DNA of 64,000 nucleotides, from NCBI RefSeq assembly GCF_025370935.1, contig NC_133481.1:8789708-8853707 (forward strand), written 5' to 3'. A program made the position numbers and the translations under genes. The DNA comes from Choristoneura fumiferana. Taxonomy: Eukaryota; Arthropoda; Insecta; Lepidoptera; Tortricidae. This document shows, piece by piece, positions 35,901 to 47,978 of this stretch. Each line of letters opens with the position of its first letter. Positions within the stretch are counted from its first letter, which is position 1. Below the pieces are notes generated by a model, which was not told the DNA's origin, ran no database searches, and saw only the letters and a program-made list of their open reading frames with translations.

Positions 35901-36169
35901 CTATTTAATAATTTCTAAAAAAATATGGTTTCGACGGGAAAAATATATGAAAACTTAGCGAAAATTATTAAAAACATTACAATGCTCACCTTTGATACAT
36001 GACATAATAACCACTTATACTTACAGCTTAAACCAACAATTATCTTGCACCCTTGACGTCTTTGCATGGTCTTTGTAGAAGCTGGATCCAGAACCAAGAT
36101 TTGAATGTTTATAGTTCAGCGATATAATAATCAACACACAACACAAGTAGGTGATAGATACAAGTGGGT
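32946..36169. other. Gene-free; a duplicated short motif
   Basis: ACGTTATTTACACAAATA occurs at about 35160 and again at 35465, in otherwise different surroundings. A GC-richer region at 35380-35600 has no recognised frame. Confidence 0.4.
33344..33365. repeat. Perfect 22-bp palindrome
   Basis: TTTTATGCACT followed directly by AGTGCATAAAA. It sits inside what may be a decayed repeat (TTTATGTCGCCTAGATCC follows). Confidence 0.55.
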
Positions 36170-36285
36170 TAAAGTGGACAGCTACAAGTGGATGCAAGTG
36201 GGAGTTGTCGTTCATTGTGGAGTTCTAAGATGGAGGCCTTTGTTCAGCAGTGGACGTCTTCTGGCTGATGATGATACATTACAAT
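36170..36285 (+). pseudogene. RTE-type LINE 3' end, short
   Basis: Encodes MEAFVQQWTSSG followed by a stop and a GATGATGAT stretch. Confidence 0.6.
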
Positions 36286-36428
36286 TACACTTACAAGATA
36301 TATGACGTAGTAAAGTAGAATGTACATAAAATGTTTGACGGGGATTTCACTACATAATAGTTAATTGATTCGGGCATTACTTAGGCGCAACTGAAATGTT
36401 GTTGAATTAACAAAAATAGTACCTTCAC

Positions 36429-36647
36429 ATTGTTTATTTTTATGTCACAATCACAATCTTGTTTTTTCTTCAAAACATCTCCACAGTACTCTAAAATTAT
36501 TTCCATCGACTGCAGCGAACGCGAAGTTTCAGTAAAAAAGAAGTGATTTTGGTCCAAAGAGCCGCGATGAATGGAGCGCTTATCACGCTGGCTAGATCTT
36601 TCTGACGCCTCAAAGTGTATTCGCAATAACGCCGCCTCGAGGTTCAT
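36429..36647 (-). CDS. Candidate first coding exon of an unrecognised gene
   Basis: The ATG at 36647 opens a frame of about 73 codons ending at a plausible donor (AATGTGAAG|GTACTA, about 36429). The protein is charged and helical-looking: ALLRIHFEASERSSQRDKR, then HRGSLDQNHFFFTE, SLQSMEIILEYCGDVLKKKQ and DIKINN. Composition and low repeat content are unlike the chance frames nearby. A strong donor-like GGTAAGT lies just upstream of the ATG. I do not recognise the protein and found no convincing downstream exon before the LINE remnant at 36.2 kb. It could be a lone conserved exon, part of a retrocopy, or chance. Confidence 0.35.
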
Positions 36648-37169
36648 TTCTACTACTTACCGAACTTTTCTACGGCAAGAACTTGGAATGGGTTTTCTTT
36701 TCTTTATTGCAGTTATAGTGAAGTGGCAAAAATAACAATACACGGTGAATTCGAATCAAGTTTTCATATTACATGGACCATATTAATCTTAACTACGCGT
36801 GTGTTATCTCACCATTAGAATCGTTTATTTAGTAACAAAAACATCTTACTACACTGGTCAGTTCAGTCTATATTGGACAAATAGTCTGTAAGAAATTTGT
36901 ATTATAGAGAGATTTTATAGCTAATGTAACGTTTCAGATTTTCACAAGGTCTACGCCTATACGAAGATAATACTAACGTCATGAGCTCATGAAGTACAAA
37001 AAATATATCTTGAATAACAATTCTATGTCAATCTGTAGCTATTCGAGTACCTACCGCTTTAAATTACTTACCTACCTACAGTTTTTTTTCACTTTAAGTA
37101 AAGTTCTTAGAGCGCTTACTTAAATTTTTGAAAAACTTGTTCAAATATACTAATATACCAAATCACCAG

Positions 37170-37240
37170 AAGGTTTATGGAGGCCTATGTCCAACAGTGG
37201 ACTTACAGTTGATGACTTGATTATGATGATAACTATAAAT
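37170..37240 (+). pseudogene. RTE-type LINE 3' end, very short
   Basis: Encodes FMEAYVQQWTYS then a stop, followed by GATGA-rich sequence. Only the last ~15 codons survive. Confidence 0.55.
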
Positions 37241-37662
37241 GCAAAAGTAACTGTGTATTATTGTCTACCTATTAATTTTCACACTTAAACCGCTGAATAT
37301 AAATTTGGTATTGAGATGTTTGATATAAGTATATCCAATATCATTTAAGTATGATAAACGAATGTTCAAGTTTCAACGCGGTCAATAGTTAGTTTCTAAT
37401 AATAAGGAAATGTGGTAGTGGGAGGAGTTGTTGTATAGTAGTTCACTAATAATAGGAAGGAATAAACAAAGTTCAACTTGTTGGAATTTCTATTAGCGGT
37501 CTAGACTGGAAACCATTGCTGTCGTCGAGTTCTATTCTCAGTTTGTTGCACGGAATTTGGCTTATTTTATTGAAGCTTATGACGGTTTGCTGTCATATTT
37601 TTATTTTCTTAATTCTTCTAATACATATTACTTATAAATTAGAAAGTGTGTGAAGATATTTG

Positions 37663-37890
37663 TTATTTTTTTTTATTCGACTGTATGGCAAACGAGCAAG
37701 TGGGTCTCCTGATGGTAAGAGATCACCACCGCCCATAGACACCTGCAACACCAGGGGGATTTCACCGGCTGTCTTGCTCTCCACGCCGAAACACAACAGT
37801 GCAAGCACTGCTGCTTCACGGCAGGATTAGCGAGCAAGATCGTGGTAGCAATCCGGGCGGACCTTGCACAAGGTCCTACCACCTGCAATC
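37663..37890 (-). repeat. LINE 3' UTR-like repeat with A-rich tail
   Basis: Contains a sequence common in lepidopteran repeats (TGGTAAGAGATCACCACCGC on the plus strand). On the minus strand it ends CAGTCGAATAAAAAAAAATA, that is, a poly(A)-type 3' end. The parent LINE is not identified. Confidence 0.55.
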
Positions 37891-37904
37891 AATTATGCAA
37901 TAAC

Positions 37905-38030
37905 GTCTGGATCTATTTAGATAAAACTTGGTATATAAAGCTTACGCACGGAGAAAGGACATAGGGTAGTTCTTGCCCTGGAAAATTGCATCACGCCAGA
38001 TAGCGAGAACAAATTATTTGCAGACGACGT
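37905..38030 (+). mobile_element. Helitron-like repeat, degraded
   Basis: GGACATAGGGTAGTTCTTGC and CCAGATAGCGAGAACAAATT correspond to the shared interior. The terminal CTAGT is missing. Confidence 0.4.
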
Positions 38031-39869
38031 TATGATCAACAACTATTATTCCATGAACAAAACGACCTTTATTAATAATATTAAAAATGGACATTTGTTT
38101 TTTGAAAAACGTTCGTGGGTCTTGATTTTTAGGTCAACTCCCACAGTATTTATTTATAATGCAGGCCACAAACCCTTTTCCGTAGGTACGCAATTACGGA
38201 CACAACAAATTTTGTCCCTAATTTAATTACTAAACGTACCTTCCATTAGGTTTTATTTCGTGCACATTCTCTTATAATAGCCGCAAGCCGATGGGGAACG
38301 GGAAAAAATTAAGGTTAATTCGTGATTTTTAACCCTCTTCTAAAATTAGTTTCAGTATTTCTTGATCCTTGTACTTGGTCCATTTGATCTGAAACTCGTG
38401 ACATTTTTTTACATAAATTTATCGGTGAAATCTGCATTGAATTAAGGAAATTTTTTTTTTAAACAATTGAAAGCTACCTATAGGTTTAAATCTGAAGTTA
38501 GTAGTACATATATACTTAATATGCAGATACTTTTAGTTAAACAAACATAATATAGGTTTCCAAAAGTCTGTCCTTATTTCTTGTCTATATTTCAAAAACA
38601 ACTCAGCAAAATTTCAGCTTTCTAGTAATGGTGAGTGGCTGTGTTTGGAAATTTTCTTTTACCTATTTTAAAATGTATACATTGTGTCATTAATACATTA
38701 AAATTTAATATTAAGAGAAAAAAGAATGTAAACGCTATGCGTGTCGCATCTCGCACGGAAATTACATGACCTAAATTAGGTCCGCGATATTTACTGAATA
38801 CACGTAGCGAAGCGAACAAATGACAAAGGCGGCTGATGAACTCCAGCTGACGGAAACTTTTAATACGCTGGACACTGCAAACAATAGGTAGTACATTGTT
38901 TTTAACTTTAGTTTTGTTTGGCATATTTTGTACTTTTTTAAATTGCTGCAATGTAAAATTAAAGCTAACAAGTTTAAATCGCAGCGATTGCAAACAGAGC
39001 AAAAACTGACTGATTTTTTTTAAACAAGTCTAGTGGGTTTTCATCGTAAATAGGACATGCAATTTTAAATTATATAAAGACTACTTTTGATTAATATAAA
39101 TAGTTATAATATAACTCATGACTGAGAGAGTTGCAGCACCAATTGAATAATGCAGCAAAAACCGTTTTATTACTTTAGCCTAGTAAGCCGTTTCACCGAT
39201 ATTTTTTAAATAAAATAATATTTCAATAATAAAGCAATATTTTTCATCACAAGGAAAGTTTGGTACAATAAAGACGCTTTGTTAGGTATACCGTAGCTAA
39301 GCTGCAAAACATTTTCCTTATTCGCAAGTCTTGCGTTTATTCATAATTATGTAAGCGTTTCCTAGACAATCGTTGTACGGGGCCTACTACGAATCAGCTA
39401 CAGAACTACAAGGAGGGTTACGTATGTCCATTTTCTGGTCCTCTCTGCAGCCTAAACGGCCGGTCGAATTTTAATTGTGAGTTATCATTATATTCATCAT
39501 AACTGTTGGAGGTCACTATATATGTCAATATTTAGGGTATATAATATTCAAACATGGCGTTCGCGAAAAGATATTGTGGGGGAATTAAAAAAAATATTTT
39601 GAGTGGGTTACATAAATATTATGGCTATTTATTCTTAGATAATTTTTTAAGTGTTCTATCAACTTTTAAACAAAAATTATTTAATAGTCGTTAGAAAATC
39701 TAACAAAAAAAATCACGTGATTTGTAACAAGAGGGGGTTAAAAACGGTCAAAGATTATAATGGGGTATTTCATGGAAACATACAGCAGACACACACATTT
39801 GCAATTTTGAACATGAAACTACCGTGAGACTCACTCATATTAAATATATTGACCCAGATAACTCACGTC
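38031..39869. other. No gene recognised
   Basis: A 126-codon minus frame at 38622-39002 is Phe/Leu-rich with no motif and is probably chance. Confidence 0.4.
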
Positions 39870-40340
39870 TTAAATCGAGTTTAGCTCGACATGTTTCGGG
39901 CTAATCCGTAGCCCTTCGTCTTCGGAGCAACGCGACTCAGCGGCTGCTGCAACACGCGCACTGCGCGCCGCCACTCTGCTCGCGCGACTACCCGACGAAA
40001 CTGACACCGGCACACAACTACCCGCGTTTTCATCAACATTACAACTGTCAAATGTAGGGTAGCACACAACACTAACAACATCGCTCTGTAAAGGTACGTT
40101 CACACACACCGATGACGCAGCACGAATATTTAACACCGTTTTCCAACTCGGAGGTACCGTCCAACCACTATCCCGGTTGAAATTCGGCCGACTTAATCTC
40201 GATGGCTTCACGCACTTTCCGCGGAATGAAAAATTTCTCTCTCGCAAGTACAGAAACCTTATCAAATCTGCACAGCAGACCCCTTGTCGTCCTGTTTCCT
40301 CATACTGCGTCAGCCATCGAGATTAGTCGTAATATATTTA
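39870..40340 (-). pseudogene. Penelope-like retroelement C-terminal remnant
   Basis: Minus-strand reading gives LAREKFFIPRKVREAIEIK in one frame and then NFNRDSGWTVPPSWKTVL in the next frame. Together these match the pattern REAIEI...NFNRDxGxxLxxxWxPV that I associate with the C-terminal end of Penelope-like polymerase/GIY-YIG proteins. The two pieces overlap in different frames, so at least one frameshift is present, and an in-frame stop follows REAIEI. A typical tail (EDEGLRISPKHVELN) closes the frame. The copy is 5'-truncated and dead. Family call from memory; retroelement origin is more certain than the exact class. Confidence 0.5.
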
Positions 40341-40987
40341 ATAGACACCCACATGATGATAATATGATAACGGGGTGGGGTGGGTGTGTATGTGAGCGTG
40401 TGTTTGAGCGCAAGTGTGTATGTGTACCCTTGAAATCTTAGGTTCGTGGTCTCGCTACCCACCAACAGTTCGCCACAAGCTGCCTAACACATTATTATTA
40501 TGTTAAGACCTTGTAATACAACAATACAGATTCAAATCCTATTCGGCAATCGGAAAATCATTTTCGTGCTATAAACTCATTAATAAGTCATATAAATATC
40601 TTATATTAATGATTATATTGTCAATTTCTTTTTGACAAGATAAACGTACGAGTGCTCGTCACTGTCCTAATAGATGGCATCTTTAATCTTATGTCATTAG
40701 CAATAGAAATGACTGCAGGGTGTCGACTATTGGGCATTAGCGTGTCGAGCACTCGGACTTTTACCTTAAGCCTTAAACCAACTAAGTTTTAGCTTGGTTA
40801 AGTATGTTGCTTGGCGTGCTGATAATTACTATGAGAGCAAGGCTGAACTTTACCCAAAGATTACCCTGAGGTATTGCTAAATTTGCATAAAAGTCAGGTA
40901 ATTTATTTGCGCTTAGCCATGCATGCCAACTTTTTAATTACTAAACTGCAAGCCTATAAAAGAACGGAGATTTTAAATTCTGCCAAA
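40341..40987. other. Nothing recognised; GT-rich stretch
   Basis: GGGGTGGGGTGGGTGTGTAT at about 40371-40390, continuing GT-rich to about 40428. Confidence 0.4.
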
Positions 40988-41162
40988 CTAGCCGTTACCC
41001 GCGACTCCGTCCACGTAGAATTCGTTTATCGCTATCCCGCTGGAACTATGCAATTTTCCGGGATAAAACCTATCCTATGTCATTCTCCGGGACTCAAATG
41101 ACGTGATAAAGTAACAAACAAACAAACAGACTTACAAACTTTCGCATTTATAATATTAGTGG
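40988..41162 (-). mobile_element. Helitron-like repeat, minus orientation
   Basis: ACTAGCCGTTACCCGCGACT at the left, GAATTCGTTTATCGCTATCC inside, TTCGCATTTATAATATTAGT at the right. Confidence 0.55.
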
Positions 41163-41312
41163 GATTTAAAAGGAAAATGATCCCAATCTATTTCGTAAGC
41201 TTCACAAGTTAACGAGTAGGTAATAGTCGATCAAAACTTATATATATTTTTTGGATTAGTACGGAACCCTGTACTGCGCGTGTGTGGCCAGTTTTTATAC
41301 ATATTTATTTTG

Positions 41313-41603
41313 AAGTCGTGGTGGCCTATGACCTATGACCTCTAAAGGTAAGGGTCGTGGGTTTAAATCGAGGCTCGCACTTCAAAATTTTAAGAAATTC
41401 ATATGCGAAATTACATTTGAAATAGCACGAGCTTTACGGTGAAGGAAAACGTCGTGAAGAAACCTTCAAAAACCTGCGCAGCAAATCAACGGTGTGTGTG
41501 AAGTTCCCAATCCGCACTGGGCAACGTGGGAACCACGACCCATGCGAGCTCATGCTGAGCTTGTGCCCAGCAGTGGGACGTATATAGGCTGGAATGATGA
41601 GGA
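41313..41603 (+). mobile_element. tRNA-derived SINE, family 1
   Basis: Head GTCGTGGTGGCCTATGACC, B-box-like GGGTTTAAATC, body with TTACGGTGAAGGAAAACGTC, and end CGTATATAGGCTGGAATGAT. Some internal rearrangement is present. Confidence 0.7.
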
Positions 41604-42165
41604 ATCATTTTGTCTATTACACCTAATCTGCAGACGCATTTTAAATTCAATTGATTGTTTAAAAACATCTCGCAGAGTAACTTTCCTTAGAAACAGTATC
41701 CGTAATACTTATAATTACAATGGTAGGAGCTTGTAACGTCAACATCTAGGACAAGTCGGTCGAGTGTAGCCAACGCCGTGCCTTCGCATAACAATTTCAG
41801 CTTATACATTCCAAACATCGGCCGCTCAGTTTTACGTCAAACGTTATTTATTTATGTAGCCCATGAATGGCTGACTTAGCGTTTCGGGCACATTACGTAG
41901 TTGCCAATTTATATTAAAACCTACGATATGCTCAGGTAGAGTAGGTACAGAGAGCCCTGCTCAGAAATGTCTAGGGATCAACTACAGGTAGACTTTCGAC
42001 GTAAGTATAACCCCATGTTCATCATCATCATCATCATCATGTTCATGCCCATGCTCATATATTCATAGCAGAATAGAAATCCTTTATAAGAAAATGAATA
42101 TTGCGTCTGTGTCTGGCTAAAGTCGAGTACTCTCTTTTCGCAACGTAACGTTTGGAAACCTGTTG

Positions 42166-42335
42166 CATTTCGCAACTTTTCATTTCGCAAACTCTAAAAC
42201 TGTAAATATTTCAGGATTTATTTCAGGGCTATCGTGTAGAACCATTTAGGTTAGGTTAGGTTAGTTTTATAAAAATCCTGACATATTTACAGTTTCAGAA
42301 ATATTAAACAGTTGGGAAATTAAAAGTTGCGAAAT
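42166..42335. mobile_element. MITE with (TTAGG)n in its loop
   Basis: Arms CATTTCGCAACTTTTCATTT and AAATTAAAAGTTGCGAAATT, with inner AAACTGTAAATATTTCAGGA / TCCTGACATATTTACAGTTT. The loop at 42246-42264 reads TTAGGTTAGGTTAGGTTAG. Confidence 0.6.
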
Positions 42336-42608
42336 TAAACAGTAAACATTAGTAAACCGGCTAAAGTAAATATTAAAGTGACAGATAAGGACAGGTAGGT
42401 AGATACTAATTTCAAATTAACTTAAAACATAACGAGCTTTTGAAAAAAGGGATAATATTTATTTATTAACTCATAATTATTGGTGTACTTTTTCTACGTA
42501 CTACATAGATACAGTCGAAGTCACTAGGTATTTTTTACGTTTACGCTTATTCTGTTAAAAAAAGGAGATAGTGCGATGCGTAATTCTACTTAAATAACTT
42601 TATTATGA

Positions 42609-42880
42609 AACCGTGGTGGCCTAGTGGTTTGACCTATCGCCTCTCAAGCAGAGGGTCGTGGGTTCAAACCCCGGCTCGCACCTCTGAGTTTTTCGAAATT
42701 CATGTGCGGAATTACATTTGAAATTTACCACGAGCTTTGCGGTGAAGGAAAACATCGTGAGGAAACCTGCACAAACCTGCGAAGCAATTCAATGGTGCGT
42801 GTGAAGTTCCCAATTCGCACTGGGCCCGCGTGGGAACTATGGCCCAACGTATATAGGCTGGAATGATGATGATGATGATG
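42609..42880 (+). mobile_element. tRNA-derived SINE, family 1, full length with (GAT)n tail
   Basis: Best-preserved copy. It shows the A-box-like TGGCCTAGTGGTTTGACC, the B-box GTGGGTTCAAACCCC, the complete body and a GATGATGATGATGATG tail. Confidence 0.78.
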
Positions 42881-43138
42881 AACTTTATTATCTTAGCTTA
42901 CTAATTTTCTAATACCTAACAAGTATTTAAACTTAACTCAATAATCTTAGTGAAGATGTGTACCAAACAAACAAAATCTACTTGGATAATACTATGGATG
43001 ACATTTAATTTGTAGACTGGAAGTTATCCGCGGTTTGACCTCAACTCAAAGCGAGATTAGCATCGTAATAGTCCCTTATATAAGTATGTTGTGATCCGTG
43101 AAATTCGGGAATTCTTCGAGGCTGGTAAAATAGGCTGG

Positions 43139-43303
43139 TTAAACGCAAAACGTTTGACGCACATCAATTTTGCATCAGATAATCTACAATCTACATCAGA
43201 TAATTTACAAAACAAGCGCTTGCCGCTGCGCTCACCGCGTACGACGTTTAGTAATTAGATTATCTGATGCAAATTTGATGTGCATCAAACACATTGCGTT
43301 TAA
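43139..43303. mobile_element. TTAA-flanked MITE with ~45-bp TIRs
   Basis: Left TTAAACGCAAAACGTTTGAC and right CACATTGCGTTTAA are imperfectly complementary, and the inner arm portion GCATCAGATAATCT / AGATTATCTGATGC is perfect. The GC-rich loop contains GCGCTTGCCGCTGCGCTCAC. Confidence 0.7.
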
Positions 43304-44126
43304 CGCAGCGTTTATGGCATAAAACAACCGAGCGCTTAAGTGTATCGCTTTCTGATGACAAAAAAGCAAAGGTGCCCATAAGATACGATGCCTATGAAGT
43401 ACTTACAATATATTTACTTTGCTTCTCTGCTACTAAAAGAATTATAAACACTGAACCTGTACAACTGCAAACCAGAACACAATTGTGCTTGGTGGCTAAG
43501 CGGTGTGAGGCTAAGAAGATTAAGTTATCCTATGTGTGATTTTTCTTCGCACATCACAAAGCCATCGTACAGCTCTGCTGGATACGCAACTTAACGTTAG
43601 CGCGTGTTAAAGAGCGATAAAAAATACTAGTGTAGCGTTAAACGCTTCTTGTATGAGTATGCTAGAGCTTCAATTCAACCACACATAATAAATAGGTGCA
43701 GAATAGGAGAGGATTGGTCATCAAATGTCTACATTGTTTGTATAATTGTGACAAGTTATTTTTGTATACAGGATTTTTAATTTCTGGTCGCAAAGAAAAC
43801 ATTTCACAGTAATTACTACGCTTATATACCTGTCTGTTTCTGGGACAGGCTTGTGCGGAGCCCGACGCGTCGTTTCAAAGTGCTTTGACTCTCCTCCGCC
43901 CCTCGGGACTCAGGTCTTCACGTCACAAAACACAAGTAAACCTTTAGCCTTTAAGTACAATTTCAACTTTTGAACCAACTCATGTAAGGTTATATAAATG
44001 TTCGATATTAAACTATTTTACATGCAAAGTTGACATCTGCAATGAATCTAATCCAAGTTTATAGTTCCATGGCTTCCGCTTGTGTAACAGATAAAATTTC
44101 ATTATGTTGTTTATCGTGTTATCCAT

Positions 44127-44580
44127 ACTAATATTATAAATGCGAAAGTAACTCTGTCTGTCTGTCTGTTACGCTGTTACTTTGGAAAGAACATAGACTA
44201 TCTTTTATCGCGAAAAAGAGGCTTTAAAGGGTTGAAATCGGGGGAGAAAGTTTATATGGTGGAAGTTCGTCACTGTCGAAGATAAAACCATGAAACTTGC
44301 CATTTAAGCACTTAATAAAAAATAAGTCGGTATTTGTACGAGCTTTTTTGAAAATTCGACCTGTGAGGGGGTGATATAGGAGATGAAAGTGTATATGGAA
44401 GATCGTCATTGTCGAAGATAAATCTATGTTTCTTTATGAAACTTGGCATTTGGGCACTTATTAAAAATAAATAGTATTTGTTCAAGCGTTTTTGAAAATT
44501 TTACCAGCGAGGGGATGAAAATTTATATGGAACGTCGTCATTATCACAGATAAATCGATGAATCTTTGTTTAGGTATTCG
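44127..44580 (+). mobile_element. Helitron-like repeat with internal ~125-bp tandem units
   Basis: Starts ACTAATATTATAAATGCGAA and GTAACTCTGTCTGTCTG. It then holds about three diverged repeats of a unit containing TATATGG..GTCGTCATTGTC and GATAAA(T)C.ATG. No 3' CTAGT is visible. Confidence 0.5.
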
Positions 44581-44628
44581 ATAAGAACTATAAAAAAAAC
44601 CGGTTTAATTCGACTCGGACTCGCGCAT

Positions 44629-45023
44629 CAAGGGTTCCGTACGTAGGTATTTATGAATATCCAGTGTTAGCAGAGCCTATTCTAAGCTCATAAGCAAAAT
44701 GTACGCAATGTGGGGTCATTTTAGATGGCTTATTGACATAGACAGTAAGACATGAGAAATTATGATTTTCAGATTTTTCTTATTTATTTTGCTATAAGGG
44801 GAAAAAAATTGCTATAAGAGCTACCTTTATACAAAATTCCAAGTTTCTAGGACAGTCGGAAGTACCCTTTAACTTTTTCTGTTAAGGCGATTTGTATAGA
44901 AACACCTTTTTAATGACTGTAGCTTTTGATTGTGTTGACTTAGAAGTTCGATTTTTTCACAGCTTGCGGAACTATTGACCTGAGTGAGTTGTATTTTTTT
45001 TTCATTTTGAGGTACGGAACCCT
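44629..45023. mobile_element. TIR repeat 'AGGGTTCCGTA', shorter copy
   Basis: AAGGGTTCCGTACG at the left and GAGGTACGGAACCCTAAAA at the right. About 395 bp, directly after the Helitron-like copy at 44127-44580. Confidence 0.55.
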
Positions 45024-45966
45024 AAAATACATTTTGTTCTGTCTCTTTCACATTTCGACATTTTTCATACTTGAAAATATGGGGATGAAAGTTCGTAAGG
45101 AATTCCAAACAAATGTACTATGTATATTCATTGGAAAAATGTGTAAGTAGCTATGCTTAGTAGAAATGCCATCTTAATTATAATCCTACCCTCCTAACTA
45201 AAACTAACTAACTAAATAAAGGACGTAAGAGTTCACTATGAAGAATTAGTCCTTTTGTGTTGGCGGGGTAGAATACACGTCGTATTGCTAAAATGTGGCT
45301 ACCCGCATAATATTTGTCTTAACAAAGAATGGAAGAACAAAAAAAAATTGTTTAGATATAAAGCAATGTATTAAAATAGGTTAATTTCTGTAAACCGTAG
45401 AACTGTGCTATTATTGGCAGTATAGGTACCCTAAATAAATTAAATACTTTGCAAAGTTACTATTAAAAGCTAGTTTTTATATATTTGTAATACATTTATA
45501 CCCAATCATAAACAAACTGAATGGATACCTACTTTAATACAAAATAATATCAATCAGATAATGTCTTTCTTCGTTAATAAATCTTCCCGCAAAAAATACA
45601 CTGTAATTTAAAAAGAGCACAACACAATAAAGAAAAACGAGAAAATTAATAGCAGAGAATTTTTTATTTACTCTTGTGCGCTTTCAACTGCGTGGATTTC
45701 AATGTGCTATAGCAATTTAGTACAGTCATTAAAAATTTGCAGATTGAACAAAGCCTCAACATGCTTCGACGGTTTCTCTACTTTCCTTCACTGGCTAAAT
45801 GGTGAATATATGTGGTTTTTTGAATATAGTGTATAATAGTAAAATTATTATTTTGACTAGAAAAGATTAAGTACTCTTCCTCTATTTGGAATACCTACAG
45901 AACACAGCAATAATCAGACTTCAAAGTTCCAATAGAAAACTAGCTTCACGTTTCGTTCGTTTTATT
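45024..45966. other. Nothing recognised
   Basis: AT-rich, no gene. Confidence 0.4.
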
Positions 45967-46774
45967 AACCGACTTCAAAAAAAGGAGGAGGTTATCAATT
46001 CGGTTGTATTTTTTTTTTGTTATGTTTGTTACCTCAGAACTCCGTCATTTATGAACTGATTTGATTTTTTTTTGCGTTCGTCTAGGAATGACTTCAATTA
46101 GGTCCCATAAGCACCAAATCAAGATGTGATAATTGGATCTCAAGGAAATCGAGGGAACTCTTCAAATGTTGTAGGGACACCTATAGCCACTCACGTGCTT
46201 TGAGCAACTACGGTTGCCCAATATATTTTAGCAAAATGCTTCTGGCAACTGTGGTTGCCAGACATACACTGCGTCGCTATTGCGCAAGACAAGAGCAATT
46301 CATGTTCGTTTTCTTTTTCACGCGAGCAGCTGAGTGGTAAATTGGAAATATTTAGTAGTAACTCGTGTATTTGCTATTGAAAATCATCATTTGGTGAAGT
46401 GGAACTGATGATGAAGACCACAGTTGACCATCGGAGTTACTACTCAATAACAAGTATTTCACGGGTTGAATTTTAATTACTTTGACACAATTGCTAAGAA
46501 ATTTATGCTCCTCGTAATGCATATGGTAAAACGGGTGGTGAAGCACCAGGACTCTTCAATAATGAACTCTCTGCATCGGAAAAAGCAATCTTTCGTAAAA
46601 GGTGACGAGCAGTTGATATTAAACTACAAAAAACCATGAAAATAATTTTCTACCAGTCTGAAGTCGGTCGGTGCCTCAGCACAAGCCAGCAGGACTGATT
46701 AAAGCCCAACATATCGTGCGTAGGTGAGGTAGATGACTATTTATAGGTCCACTCCTGCTGGCTCGTGCTGAGGC
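45967..46774. mobile_element. TIR repeat 'ACCGACTTC', copy 1
   Basis: Starts AACCGACTTCAAAAAAAGGA and reaches TGAAGTCGGTCGGTGC near 46660-46673, which forms the outer inverted repeat. It continues with a second inverted repeat: GCCTCAGCACAAGCCAGCAG (46673-46692) and CTGCTGGCTCGTGCTGAGGC (46755-46774). Related to very common lepidopteran repeats; it has no coding capacity. Confidence 0.65.
46673..46774. repeat. 102-bp inverted repeat closing the ACCGACTTC repeat
   Basis: 22-bp arms, GCCTCAGCACAAGCCAGCAG... and its near-complement at 46753-46774, with one mismatch. Also present at the end of copy 2. Confidence 0.7.
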
Positions 46775-47978
46775 TTTTTTTTCGTTTGATAAATACATAT
46801 CCTTTCTTTTTCCCAGGTAATTGAGGGAATAACGTGACTATGAGGTTCAAACCGTTTTATTTTGTTCTTGACCAACTGCTGCTAGGAAACTAAAACAAGT
46901 TTATTTCTCAGTAAAGACATTCACCATTCGACATGGTCACACTAAAATGCAGGAATCCGGAAAATTACAGATAGGCGGAATTTCAATTTTCAACTGAAAA
47001 TAGAGGTCCATTCTTCACTGTCAGACCAACCCATACTGAGCCAAATTCCAACCTAGAATTAAAGTTGCAAATATGCAGAAACTTAAGCTATATAATTACT
47101 CTAAAAGTTAGCCACGTTCATTGCGGCATTCAATTAGATTTGATAAAGGTTCAAGCATTCAACTTTATGTTAGTGTTTTAAATAAAACATTTATCATTTT
47201 GAATTATGCACACGAAATATTCCCTTCGGGGTATTTAAGCCGGGGTAGTTGCAGTAGTATTTTCAGCTGTTTTTGAAGTGTCAAAATAAATACCTAGTTA
47301 ATAATTGAATAACTAAGTATTTTTTTGCTTGCGCCCGTTGTACTTATTGTTTGTTTACCTTAGTATTCTTAATGATGCGAAGCGCTTCTAACGTAAGTTT
47401 TTATCTTAACATTGCATTTTATCTTTGAACCACATTTCTGCCTCTACGTGGTCGTGTTGGGCGAGGAATCGTCTACTCCCACGTGAAAATGTGTTACCAT
47501 CCTACAAACTCACGCAAAAATAAAATCATAACACAAATGTGGAACACACAAACTGAAAACTCATTTCCTAATACCAAGTTAGTTGTTGTCTGAGATCTTT
47601 TTTTATCCTACTTCTGCCATAAGTGATCTGCACAAAAATGGAATACCAATCTTTCAAACAATAATTTATACGCTGTTCTTAAAACGATACAAAATAATAT
47701 GGCGGATTAATTAAAATTAAAACACTGTTGCATCCAGATAAAAACGGGTAAACCCTTGATTCATGCTACTTACTTCTTAAGATAAAAATCAAATTTACAT
47801 TGTCAACCCAGTCAACGTCGATAGGGTATTCAGCTGTGTACTACCTATGTAATGTATATGTATGTATATGCGTGCGCTTCGGTCTTTAAGAGACATTGTT
47901 GTAAAGCTGAAAACGAAACTGGAAGTACGAAGAAACAAAATTACATATTTCTGTGTATTCCACTGATAATCTTTTCTC
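46775..47978. other. Nothing recognised
   Basis: AT-rich unique-looking sequence between the two ACCGACTTC repeats. Confidence 0.4.

Noticed and set aside
38622..39002. 126-codon minus-strand frame
   Set aside because: Phe/Leu/Ser-rich, no motif, no splice or repeat context; probably chance in AT-rich DNA.
42246..42264. Chromosome end
   Set aside because: Only about four TTAGG units, in the loop of an inverted repeat, with ordinary sequence on both sides.
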